Assembly (NCBI GenBank): GCA_022578965.1
Contig: MU400510.1
Coordinates: 248,001-312,000 of the forward strand
Source of the DNA: Xylaria sp. FL1777
Taxonomy: Eukaryota > Ascomycota > Sordariomycetes > Xylariales > Xylariaceae
Reading direction: 5' to 3'
Length of the DNA: 64,000 nucleotides
A program made the position numbers and the translations under genes. Below the pieces are notes generated by a model. That model saw only the letters and a program-made list of their open reading frames with translations. It searched no databases and had not been told where the DNA came from. This document shows positions 54,528 through 64,000 of the stretch, one piece after another (position 1 is the first letter of the stretch; each line of letters opens with the position of its first letter).

Positions 54528-56435
54528 ATGGCTACCCCAACTCCTTCGTGGCAGCAAGAATTCTCGCAGCCATACCGCAAGCGGAAAAATCTTACGTGCC
54601 ATTCCGGTCACTTTCATCGAACAAACACGCCAGCAGCGGGGTTCGTTTTAGTTAGACTAAACGCATCTTCAGAGATGGAGCTCTTACTTGATCTTCGCTC
54701 TGGGGCCGTCACAGCGCCAAACACCTTCGGCTTTATTGGCGGTTTCGCCAATACTATCGGAGAAGACCCCCTGGACACAGCTTATCGTGAGGCGCAGGAA
54801 GAGTATCACATCGGGCCTGATGAGATCAAGCCCCTTGGCAAGGTTTTCAAACATGACCATGGAGGTTACAAGTACCTACAGTACACATATGTCTTCGCCA
54901 AGTACAACCCAAAGGATGGTAAAGCGCCGATTTCCCAATCTTTTGAATCCCAACGATCAGAATGGTTTACCTTAGATGCACTTCCCAGTAACCTCATGGT
55001 GTCCATCCAAGAAGATCTCGAGATGCTTAAGCATATACTGTACACCGATGTTTTGCCAATGCTGCTTGAAGCAAAAAATATGGAGGCGTCTACAGAAAGT
55101 ATATTGAGCGAAACAGATGCAGACGGAGATAGTCCTATGGCTGATGCCCCCTCTCCACAACTTCCTAAAATCAACGGCGATACCAACATGGCCAGTGCTG
55201 GTGAGGTAAAGTATCCAAACATCTTTAGCAATTTCTCTCTTGTCGGTTTCGGAACTGCTCCTTCTGGGCAGGCTCCTAATGCTAACAACAACAACAACAC
55301 CTCTATGTCTACCGGTGAAGTCAAGTATCCAAAACTCCCTGCTCTCTTTAAAAACCCCATTAACAACGCTGGTGCTAGTACTGCTCCATCTGGGATGGGT
55401 CTTAATTCCAACGGTAATACATCCATGTCTAATGCCGGTGGTGCTATGTCCAGCTCTGGTCAAGTTAAGTATCCAAAACTCCCTATACAGGATTTCTTCT
55501 CACAGCAGACCTCTGTGTCAAAGATGGACAAGAGTAAGGCAAGTCCGAAAGGCCAAAAGGCAGCAGAGAAAAAGACTGAAGAGGTGGTACAGATAAAGAC
55601 TGAAGAGGTGGCACAGATAAATATTGAAGCGGTGCCACAGATAAAGACTGAAGAGATGGCACAGATAAATATTGAAGCGGTGCCACAGATAAAGACTGAA
55701 GAGATGGCACAGATAAAGACTGAAGAGGTGGCACAGAAAAAAACTGAAGCCGTGGCTAAGAAACCTTTCTTCTCTAGCTACTTCAAGTCCCAGACCGCCT
55801 CAAAGACCGATACGCCGCCAGCCACCAGCCAGCAAAAAGACCAAGGTAAGACGACGGAACAAGCAGCGCAGTCTAAATTCTCCAAATTCATCCCTTATTT
55901 CGGATTTGGGGCAGCCAAGTCCGCCGCCAAACCTGCCGCAAAGCCCGCCGTAAAGCCCACAAGCGAAGCCTCGAAACCGAGTTCCGTCCCCGCGGCCTCT
56001 CAACCCGTACCTGTGCCAAGTAGCCTGAACACAACGCCGGCACTCTTCGTTCCCCCTCCAAGCGGAGCCCCAGCCGGTTCCACGCCGGGATTTCCACAAG
56101 CGGCAGTCTTCCTGTCGAGCAAAGAGGCATCTAACGTGCGAGTACCATCACTAGTACTGACACCGGAGCACAGACGCGGCCCGGGCGGCGCCCCAATGCA
56201 AGGTCTCGCGCCCCCCACACCTGCCTCCTTTGTAGTGCCGATGGCGCCCAGCAGCCAGGGCAGCATGCTGAAGCCGTTCGTCCCGGTCCAGCCGTACATG
56301 CCACCTCCCATGAACGACAAGGGGCCGGAGTATGCCACCCAGCCCGGGTGGAACCCCAAGTTTAACCCCCAGTTTGTGACCGGCGGGATGGGCTATTTCG
56401 ACCCGAGCGACAACGCTCCTACGGTATTCATCTAA
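54528..56435 (+). CDS. Nudix-domain protein with long low-complexity, repeat-bearing C-terminus
   Basis: A single exon encodes 635 residues. The N-terminal domain (about 25-180) has a Nudix-like box: G71-G72 ... G78-E79, then R87-E88-A-Q-E91-E92. The REXXEE helix is intact, but one extra residue separates GG from GE and the final Gly is His, so pyrophosphatase activity is likely but not assured. The rest is unlike known enzymes. Three spaced GEVKYPK-like boxes (about 225-330), an eight-copy 8-residue repeat of KTEEVAQI type (349-412), Ala/Pro/Lys-rich stretches and a C-terminal Pro-rich part (PFVPVQPYMPPP) follow, suggesting a scaffold or disordered tail. The start at 54528 is the first ATG giving a full domain. 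Substrate is unknown. Confidence 0.78.
   Translation: MATPTPSWQQEFSQPYRKRKNLTCHSGHFHRTNTPAAGFVLVRLNASSEMELLLDLRSGAVTAPNTFGFIGGFANTIGEDPLDTAYREAQEEYHIGPDEIKPLGKVFKHDHGGYKYLQYTYVFAKYNPKDGKAPISQSFESQRSEWFTLDALPSNLMVSIQEDLEMLKHILYTDVLPMLLEAKNMEASTESILSETDADGDSPMADAPSPQLPKINGDTNMASAGEVKYPNIFSNFSLVGFGTAPSGQAPNANNNNNTSMSTGEVKYPKLPALFKNPINNAGASTAPSGMGLNSNGNTSMSNAGGAMSSSGQVKYPKLPIQDFFSQQTSVSKMDKSKASPKGQKAAEKKTEEVVQIKTEEVAQINIEAVPQIKTEEMAQINIEAVPQIKTEEMAQIKTEEVAQKKTEAVAKKPFFSSYFKSQTASKTDTPPATSQQKDQGKTTEQAAQSKFSKFIPYFGFGAAKSAAKPAAKPAVKPTSEASKPSSVPAASQPVPVPSSLNTTPALFVPPPSGAPAGSTPGFPQAAVFLSSKEASNVRVPSLVLTPEHRRGPGGAPMQGLAPPTPASFVVPMAPSSQGSMLKPFVPVQPYMPPPMNDKGPEYATQPGWNPKFNPQFVTGGMGYFDPSDNAPTVFI
55572..55763 (+). 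repeat. Eight tandem 24-bp coding units
   Basis: Units code KTEEVVQI, KTEEVAQI, NIEAVPQI, KTEEMAQI, NIEAVPQI, KTEEMAQI, KTEEVAQK, KTEAVAKK. Units 3-4 and 5-6 are identical at the DNA level, showing a recent 48-bp duplication. The array also creates a long antisense open frame (55483-55734, minus) that is an artefact of the repeat. Confidence 0.93.
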
Positions 56436-57452
56436 ACGTCGTCCGTCCGTCCGTCTCTCTCTCTCTCTCTCTCCCCCCCTCCTACTATGTGATCGATCTC
56501 CCAACTGATTTCCTAACTTTTCTTTTGTTACTACTCATCTCATCCATAGCATGCATGTTTTTAGTCTCTAGCTGTTAACTGTTTTCAAATATAACACGTT
56601 TTTATCATAACCTTCTTGTAAATAAATTAACTGATCAGTGCTTTGTGCTTCGTTCTTCAGTATTAGCCCGAGGAATTAAATTTTATATCTTGAGCTCGAA
56701 ACTGATATGAAATATTTTAGAGTGGAGTAGAGTAAGTGTAAGTGAACAAGATATTTCGTACCATATACACAACTTCTCCATATTAGTCGTTAATAAGATC
56801 GCTACCCAATTCGTGATTCAAATAGTCTTCGGTTATGGTAAAATGTTAAAAGGGGTGTCAGGCGTTTGTAGTGTAGTCTGCAGTCATAGTAGTAGTAATA
56901 GTAGTAGAAACAGGAACAGTAGAAGCCCCCTACTTCGAGACGTCTCCAGAGGCGCCAACAAAAGAGTTCAACGGACTGACCTGACCTGAATAAGGTACAC
57001 AATGCCGCTCTCTATGATAAAGAACCGGGTAGGTAAGCCTTGAGAAGTTAGAGTAGGAGAATAGAAAGCTGCTTCCCGGCAACTGTTGTGTCTAGCGCAC
57101 GTCAAATAGAGAACCCGAAATATGAACTTGCGCCAACTTGATTCAAGGCGGGCGCTACGGCAGCGGCAATATCAAGAAATGTGTTGGTATATATAACGAA
57201 CCGCTAACTATGTTTCGCCGGCCTTGTAGTAACTACTATGCGAGGCCCCTCTATGTGTGCCAAATATTCGTCATCTGTCCCATCAAATTTTGTGATGCAG
57301 GTGAATTGTAACCGCCCAACATGTCCGCAACACTAATAGAGTAAGCCGGCCATTCCAGAAGTGCGCACTCCAACCGCGACATGCTGTCTCGTGTATTGCG
57401 TCTCATTATTAAGCTAGTCTAAAAATAGGGTATCGCTATTCATCAAAGTTGT
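56436..57452. other. Intergenic region between convergent genes
   Basis: 1.0 kb between the Nudix gene and CLA4, which converge. A TCCG/TC microsatellite lies at about 56440-56475, directly after the Nudix stop. The remainder is AT-rich 3' UTR-like DNA. Confidence 0.5.
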
Positions 57453-60364
57453 TTATTTGGCGTGTTTTCGGAAGGCGAGCAACTCGGAGAGGCTTGGTAA
57501 AGGACAGCCGTGCTTCAAGAAATCGTGTTGAAGAAGCTCCTCGGCAGAAGCGCGGCTCTTGACATCGACGCACAGACAGACGGACAGGAAAGCTTTCAGC
57601 TCTTTACTGAGTTTCTCTGGCTTCTTGAGGCGGGGCGTGCCATTCGTCGCAATGAGATAGAGAGCTTTGAGAGGCTCTTCATTCAGGTAGGGAGGCTCAG
57701 ACTCGATCATTTCAATCGCCATGATACCCAAGGACCATATATCTACCTTGGGGCCGTACTCTTTCTGCTTGACGACTTCAGGAGCCATCCAGTAAGGCGT
57801 GCCAACCATAGTGGCTCGCTTCGATTTAGTCTCTGTAAGTTTGGCGCAGAATCCGAAATCGGCTTTGCTTTATTAGCCAAATGCATCCAAAAAGAAATTC
57901 GAATCAATGCAAAACTCACTAATCTTCACATTGCCACGAGCGTCTAACAGGACGTTGTCGCTCTTAATATCGCGATGGATAATGTTCTGAGAGTGAAGAT
58001 GCTGTAATCCTCGGCATGTCTGTAAACATGGTCAGAAACGCTCATCTCGTAAGCACAGCAAATTAAAACCCTTGACTCACCTCAAGACAAATTGTTGAGA
58101 TCTGCTCCTCAGTAATGACAGGATTATTATCAATAACATCGGTCAAAGCACCACCTTCCATGTATTCCATAACAACCCATAACTCCGAATTGTTGTTACG
58201 CAGAAACGCATCAAGAAAGTTGACGATGTTTCGATGCTTGCTATCCTTCATGACCATGATTTCATTGACAATTAATTCCTTACGAGGTTGGTGTGCCAAA
58301 TCCATCTGTTTGATAGCAACTTGAGCTCGAGATCCGAAGCTGCGTAAGACTTCTCGAGCAACTGGCGAGACAGCACCTTCCTTGACCTTTGCCACATAAA
58401 CAGATCCGGAAGCTCCCTGGCCAATTTTCTTTTGTTTTGAGTAAGACATATTTGGGTCATCTTTTGATACGGCTTCTATTAGCTTGGCCATAACCTCCTT
58501 CTCAGACATGGTTGACATTCGAACGTCCTGCTTTCTCTCAGGAGGGGGCTTGGCGGTAAGAGCTGCTTCAGCGGCTTTGACGCCATCGCTCTGTTGAGGT
58601 TGACTTGGTTTCGCTGGAACATTTAATGGCTTAACCGAAGGGCCAGGGAGGCGGGATGGAGACTGGTTTTGGCCATTTGTACGAGGTTGAGATGATCCGT
58701 TCATATTGCTACCGTTAGGATATCTTGATGTAGGGGATGACTGATCAGCTCGGGGTGGCACACGCTGTGTGCCTTGACCACCCTGAGGGTCCCGAGATAC
58801 TGACACGGAGCTCATTCCAGGTTGTTGTGTCATTGGTGGTCTTGAGGATGACGTGGTAGGCGGTGGCGGGGCTGGACGTTGTTTTTCACGAAGGCCATTC
58901 ACCTGGTTTGCGGGCTTTGGCGCAGGTGGTGGTGCTCGTGACGGGTTATATCGCTCTGATGGCGAAGACCCGCCGTACCCACCAATCTCCTGCTTGGCTA
59001 AAGGCGTCTTCTTCTGCGGGATTGAGGCGTTATAAGCTTCCTGGTCTCGCCTATTCTGCTCTTCGATCTCCCGCTGCCGCTCCAGCCTTACGCGTTGCTC
59101 CTCTCGAGACGCATCCGGTGGTACGTAGTTTGGCGCCATGCCCTGCATTTGTTGTCGCTGCTGCACTGGGTTCTCGGGTGGCGCCGGTCGTGAAGGTATA
59201 TTTTGCTGCTGCGTCGGCATGTTACCATAGCTGCTCTTTTGCTGCGGCGGGAGGGGTCTGGGGGGTGCGACGGAAGCTCCACCAGCATTATAGCCAAGCT
59301 GCTTGTTCCCCTGACTACCTGGAGGAGGAGTGGGCGTCAGACTGGAATACTGCTGAGGATTCTCCGCTCGTTTGGTCAAATCTGAGTAGAAGTCGAGAAC
59401 TTCAAAAACAGCTTGAGGGTTCCGTTCATAATCCTCTTTCGTAATCGCAGAGGAGTTCAGCAATTTAGACCACTCGGGCGGTAATCCTACAAACTGCCCG
59501 GTCTGTGGGTCGAAGCCGACGTGAACAGCATGTGAGAAGTTGGTAGGATTGCTCACTCCGCCCATAGTGGGACACCGACCATAGAGGAGATCAATCCAGT
59601 CGTAAAGATCGTCATCTGACTTCACCCTTATATGTAACGTCCTGATCGAGTTGTCGTCATCACCAGGGCTATTGGATGAACCGTTGGTGTGTCTCTTTAT
59701 CTCAAAAATGGTACCCGCAGCCTCGACCCTACCGACATTGACTACATCTTTTAGATACAAGGTGTAGGATACTTTGCCGCCTTCTGTCTTGTGGAAATCG
59801 AGATGTTCCTTCCGTAGTATCAAGTATTTCTGTTTCCATGGCTGGATAAAGTTGCGACTCTCTTTGACCTGTGCCCAGCCTTCTTTGATGACGGCAACAC
59901 CACCCATGCCATCTGTCTGGTTTGATCGTTCGCGAGCCAGAGGAAGTGAGATCGTTGAGCCGGTATATGTGGAAGTGGCAGTACGCGTTATGGGCGACCC
60001 GACCATATTCGCCATACTTCCTGGCATATTTGTATTAGGTGTTAGATTAAGCCGTGGCCGGTCGCCGGGCGGCCGAGGCGCTGGACCAGGATTCATGAAC
60101 TGGTTGTTCGAATAAACACTGTCGCCACGAACAGATATGATTAGCTAGTGCCTGTAACTATGGAGGAGTATTTCTCGAGCAATGCCAAGATAACCATGCG
60201 AGGTGTTGCGGGTTGTAGCCTAGGTCGATCGGATATCAAGTAAGATATAATGAGAGTTGCGCGAAGACGTCAATGTCCCACGACCGCGAGAGCGCATCAA
60301 CCAGTGTTTTGGGACGTGATTGAGTAGTTGGTGAGATATATACATACCTATTTGGTGCCGCCAT
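57453..60364 (-). CDS. CLA4: CLA4-type PAK/STE20 kinase (PH-CRIB-kinase)
   Basis: Four exons on the minus strand, 60364-60348, 60118-58081, 58019-57920 and 57862-57453, encode 854 residues. The first exon codes only MAAPN plus two bases; splicing over 229 nt gives [18 protein letters not shown], the start expected of fungal Cla4. The others are 61 and 57 nt. A PH domain (about 83-185) binds membrane phosphoinositides. A CRIB motif, ISNP-like [16 protein letters not shown] (194-222), binds GTP-Cdc42/Rac. A Pro/Gln-rich linker follows. The kinase domain (about 565-830) has GQGASGSVY, Lys609, HRDIKSDN with Asp702, DFG, and [10 protein letters not shown]. Cla4 controls septins, polarity and, in filamentous fungi, hyphal and infection morphogenesis. 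All catalytic residues are intact. Confidence 0.95.
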
Positions 60365-63300
60365 GGTAAGCAATAGGTATTAATCGATTGACGTCGGGTC
60401 TTATCGTAGAGATATATGCTCGATTAGACACTATTGATTGGGCATCCAAGGAACGGGCGCTCTTTGATTGAAATTAAAGAGACTGGGGTGCCGTATGATT
60501 TCTCAGCGTCCAAGCCCTAGCGGCAGAGGCAAGCTGAGCCTTGAGCCAGCGCTGTGTCGATTATCTGGCTAGCACCACGGACGGACGCTATCAGAACAAA
60601 GTGAGCGACGGAGAAGAGGGAGTCGAGATGCCCGGGAACACTTGATGAAGAGTGAAAAGAACGGGCGGCTCTCGCATATAGTACTGAGTTGGTTGGGTCG
60701 GCGGGTGTTGAAGACAACGGTTCAGGTTTGCACTGGATGCCGTGCTGGACTGGTCACAACTCCAAGCCTGAACCAATGCGATGCTGTAGATGGGCGATTC
60801 AGTGGTTGCTCGCAATTCGGGGTCGAGTCGTATTTATTGACGGCGACCGACTTGGGCGCGCAGAGAGTGCCTAATGTCTGTTGGCTTGTTGGACATGGAT
60901 TTTGTTGCTGATTGCTAGACGCACAATCGGAAGAGCGGTTACCCAGCGGTAATGGTAATGTGTGTGTGTAGAGGAGAGGATTAGAATGGTACGGCTGGGT
61001 AATAGGGAATAGAAGGGATGTTATTATTCCAAAAGGGTGAAGGAGGGTCATTGTTGGCGGGGTTCTGTTGCGGGATTGGTTAGAAAGTTGGAAGGTCGCC
61101 TGCAGCCCCCTGCCCCTCTCCGCCCCCAGCTCATTACCTGTATTTACCTAGGGACCCAGGGAGGGGGTCATAGGAGGTCCAGGGGATATCGTAGGCTCGT
61201 CGCAGCACTGTAGTGCTACAAGATAGGTTACAACACTAATATAAGACGTGAAGTGCTTTGCACTACTTACACGGAAAGATCTAGTTTTCTAGTTTAGGGA
61301 GGTAGTGTAAGAAAGTAGACACATACTGCGGACAGTAGAGATCTTTGGTAACAATTGGTTACTCTCGTCTGTTACCAGCTGCATGATGTACGGTACCACG
61401 ATTGGGTACCCATTAGATAGGGTCCTCACAGGTAGGGCAGACATCGCATATAGTAATTTGGATACATCATCCAGCGAACCACTATCAAAAGCGACTCATT
61501 CCGCCTACCACTGGCAAAGTCAAATATATTCATGCTTTAAAATTACTTACATGATTGTGTCCTGATTCACAATGGGGATCGAGGGGAACAGCGAGTCACC
61601 GAGATGCCCCGTAGCAAGGTATACCTATACTACCTAGAATAGGCAAACTAATCTACCTAGATTTCGAATGATTCCACATACCTACATGATGATGTGTACT
61701 GTCCTTATCCGTCAGGAGGTTAAATTAGGATGACGAACCTGACCAATTTGCACGCAGCATAGTATACACTATGGAGGAATTGACACCGCTCGTTTATTCA
61801 GCAGCCTACGCATACGGCTGGAATGGCATGGGGTGGGATGGGAGAGCACGAATTGTTACCCGAGAGCCAAGAATAACTATAGTATCGTGACGAAACCCCC
61901 GCTAGCCGGCAGCGGTCGGAGACCCGTTTTCCGAAGCTTGGGGCGAAGGAAGCTGCCCAATGCGCCGAGAAAGGGGCGTCCAGCAGTCAAAGACGAGAAA
62001 CCTCTTACATACCGGCACCTCCCCGTCCTTATTGGGTATGTTTAGCATGTTTAGACAGCAGGTGAACAAGGACAACATGATTATGACATCTGGCGCAGAT
62101 TCCTTCTTGGCCTGAGGCGTAAGCAGTAAAGACGTTGACAGGCACCTTTGCTGACAGCACAGTGGCTGCTCGGTGTTACTCTACCCATCTGAATAAGCCT
62201 CGGGAATAAACATACAGTCGTATGCATCAGGGGCTAAGGCAAGGAAGCCCTATCGATGCTTCGCTTATGCAGAAAAGGCTTCTCGGGTAGACTCACCAGG
62301 AACAAGCTAGTCTAAGTGCAGTAGGTAATGGTTATGAATAGGTCAATTCCGAAACACATCAACGAAGTTTACTCCTGTAAGTATCTGCTATTTCCACTGT
62401 TGAAGCGTTAATTTGAAAAGGGAGCTGCAACATTGAGGCTATTCATCGACCAATAGACCAACGCACTCCATTCACAGCCGGTCAACACCATACTGACCAG
62501 AACTTCCAGAGAGTCATCGACGGAAGAGGAACTCTGGATTCTTGTTTATGGTCGCCGGGTCATTTTTCAGACCGGCATTGAAACGTATAGTTACCGGTAT
62601 AGAAAGTGTCATACCTTGTCGAAACACAAGGGGCTCCTCGACGGGCCGTACCAACATTTCTTCTTACGCGCCGGTCTACCTAGACGGGTGGGAGGTCAGG
62701 CAAGAAGAGTCTAGGGCGACACAGCTCTGGTAGCGTAGGTAATTAAGCGCGCGTTGTATTGCAGCGCAGCAGTTTCACAAATAGCCTGGCCTCATTTTGC
62801 CTCACGTTGCGGCGGGCAGCGCAAACCTCACCTGATTCCGGGCGATCGCAGATTCGCAGGTGGGACAAGTGGCCAATCAAAGCGCCTAGATCTACGCCTG
62901 GCCAAGCCTTTCCGCTGCCGGGAGTGGTGATCAGCGGTAAAGCAAAGCGCGTTCGTTTCTGGTTTGCGGATCTGTCGCAAGCTCGCAGCCGCCCCTGTTG
63001 GCACTAGACATTGTTAGCTGGAATCCTTGAAGCTGTCGCCGCAGCTAGACCGCAGCTGATATCGTCAGCAGCAGTGCCTCCGGGATGAGCATGGAATTTT
63101 GCGTTGTCTTAATCGGGTCTCTATACGTAGTTTCGTAGAGTTGGTCTTCTAAAGACCTACATTTACCTACTTAGGTACAGTAGGTAGGTACCTAGTAGAA
63201 CAAGAATTTAGCTCTACTTTGGTGATTAGATTAGGTATTCAGTTAGTCCCGAGGTATGTAGGATATTTAGACGGGGTGCTGACTGATGGGTGCGCAAGTG

Positions 63301-63630
63301 TATGAAGAGTACATCTACCCCTCTTGACTCCGTTTTCAACTCTTTGGATCTGATGCTGAGTGTATACTAGTCACCGTGAAGAGCTAGAGGTAGAGGACGA
63401 GAAAAAGACCTATGTAACTACCTGTCTACAGGCTACCAGTACGGCGGCTTTCCCCTCATTAAGCTAAGACAGATGCCCCACTATCAATACTAGCCCCATG
63501 TCAGACCCGCCCACCTGGCCTGAGATCCACTAAAATTTTCGAGGTTGTTTAGGTGGAAAGCTTCTTCTCAACTGAGAGCAATGGGCGCCTAGGTTTCTCC
63601 GACTAAACCGCATCCAACACGCAACTCGAG
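60365..63630. other. Intergenic region CLA4 to RPF1
   Basis: 3.3 kb between divergent genes. The first ~700 bp probably hold the CLA4 promoter and leader. TACCTA/TAGGTA clusters occur at about 61618-61685 and 63150-63195. Short ORFs (under 100 codons) at 60642, 61833, 62542 and 62759 resemble no family. No transposon is recognised. Confidence 0.5.
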
Positions 63631-64000
63631 ATGGTGTCGCATAGAAATCGCACCGTGGCCCAAAAGACAGCCCGGGCTAAAGAGAAGAGGGAGAGGCGAT
63701 TTAATAGGAAGAGGGAGGAAAAGAGAGACCCGGCTCTAAGAGTAGCTCGACTCGAAAAGAATAAGCCAGTCACCCTAGATCAGAAGCGAGTCTGGGATGA
63801 TGTCGATGACGATGAGCTCACAAGCAGTGTGGACGTACAAGCGTTGAGACGTCGACGCATTCAGCAAGCAGAAGACGCCGACCAGCAGGCGATAGCAGCC
63901 GCGCAAGCAGTAGACGATCATGGCAACGGGGACGAGGACGATGCCGACAGCATGCTAGACTCTGACGAAGAAGACGATAATGACGACGACGAAGGAGCAG
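63631..64000 (+). CDS. RPF1: Probable RPF1 ribosome production factor, N-terminal part
   Basis: The frame opens at ATG 63631 and runs off the window (123 complete codons). It reads MVSHRNRTVAQKTARAKEKR, then a basic helix, RDPALRVARLEKNKPVTLDQ and KRVWDDVDDDEL. It continues into an acidic stretch with DSMLDSDEEDD. The order of a Lys/Arg-rich helix, an (N/D)P.LR..RL..N.P.T(I/L)...R.WDD motif and an acidic linker matches the N-terminus of Rpf1, a Brix-domain nucleolar protein of 60S assembly. The Brix domain itself is beyond the end, so the call is tentative. An in-frame TAA at 63604 rules out a simple upstream extension, but an earlier exon remains possible because some Rpf1 proteins start with a longer segment. 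Confidence 0.6.
   Translation, partial: MVSHRNRTVAQKTARAKEKRERRFNRKREEKRDPALRVARLEKNKPVTLDQKRVWDDVDDDELTSSVDVQALRRRRIQQAEDADQQAIAAAQAVDDHGNGDEDDADSMLDSDEEDDNDDDEGA

Noticed and set aside
55483..55734. 83-codon minus-strand ORF with a regular repeat
   Set aside because: Produced by the 24-bp tandem repeat of the Nudix gene read in antisense.
60642..60911. 89-codon plus-strand ORF upstream of CLA4
   Set aside because: Resembles nothing and overlaps the probable CLA4 leader on the other strand.
1..64000. Secondary-metabolite gene cluster
   Set aside because: No polyketide synthase, peptide synthetase, terpene cyclase or P450 is present; the transcription factor and the lone sulfotransferase-like and dioxygenase genes are not enough.

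Overview
This window reads as nuclear chromosome from a filamentous ascomycete (Pezizomycotina, most likely Sordariomycetes; this is inferred from gene content and I could not run a taxonomic search). Genes are 0.5-6.4 kb and lie on both strands. Introns are short, mostly 50-70 nt with GTANGT-like donors and CTAAC/CTGAC-like branch points. Fungus-specific families are present: a Zn2Cys6 regulator, a DUF3176 membrane protein and a DUF5321-like protein. Intergenic DNA is sprinkled with TAGGTA/TACCTA motifs. I see no bacterial or viral genes, no CRISPR array, no rRNA, no convincing tRNA and no intact transposon.

Layout. 0-8 kb: the 3' end of a class II (SIRT4-like) sirtuin, a small mitochondrial-type membrane protein on the minus strand, and a single-exon separase. 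8-14.7 kb: a long gene-poor stretch rich in TAGGTA/TACCTA motifs, CTGT, CCTA and GA repeats, leading into a long leader with an upstream ORF. 14.7-31.8 kb: a Zn2Cys6 transcription factor, KRI1 and a RAB5 GTPase (divergent pair), a RING/RS-domain RBBP6-like protein, a dimeric alpha/beta-barrel protein, PBN1 (GPI mannosyltransferase I subunit) and a membrane-anchored prolyl-4-hydroxylase-like dioxygenase. 33.7-40.2 kb: a sulfotransferase-like P-loop protein, MHR1 and HSP104, the last two divergent around a promoter with heat-shock elements and a 12-bp tandem repeat. 40.2-49.6 kb: a looser, accessory-looking block with a DUF3176 protein, an F-box-like protein and a secreted HD-domain protein. 49.6-60.4 kb: CTR9 (Paf1 complex), a Nudix-domain protein with an 8-residue tandem repeat, and the PAK kinase CLA4. 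60.4-64 kb: an intergenic stretch, then the 5' end of a probable RPF1 (Brix-family ribosome factor).

Most recognised genes are conserved housekeeping or regulatory genes: chromatid separation, 60S/40S biogenesis, endocytic traffic, GPI synthesis, mitochondrial genome/ribosome, protein disaggregation, transcription elongation and polarity. They do not form one pathway or a biosynthetic cluster. I did not find a clearly new multigene system. The best leads are local: the HSP104/MHR1 promoter, the stopless intron in the sulfotransferase-like gene, the 59-codon upstream ORF, the expanding repeat in the Nudix protein, the secreted HD-domain protein and the TAGGTA-rich intergenic DNA. Exon boundaries were placed by eye from splice signals and reading-frame continuity and have no transcript support.
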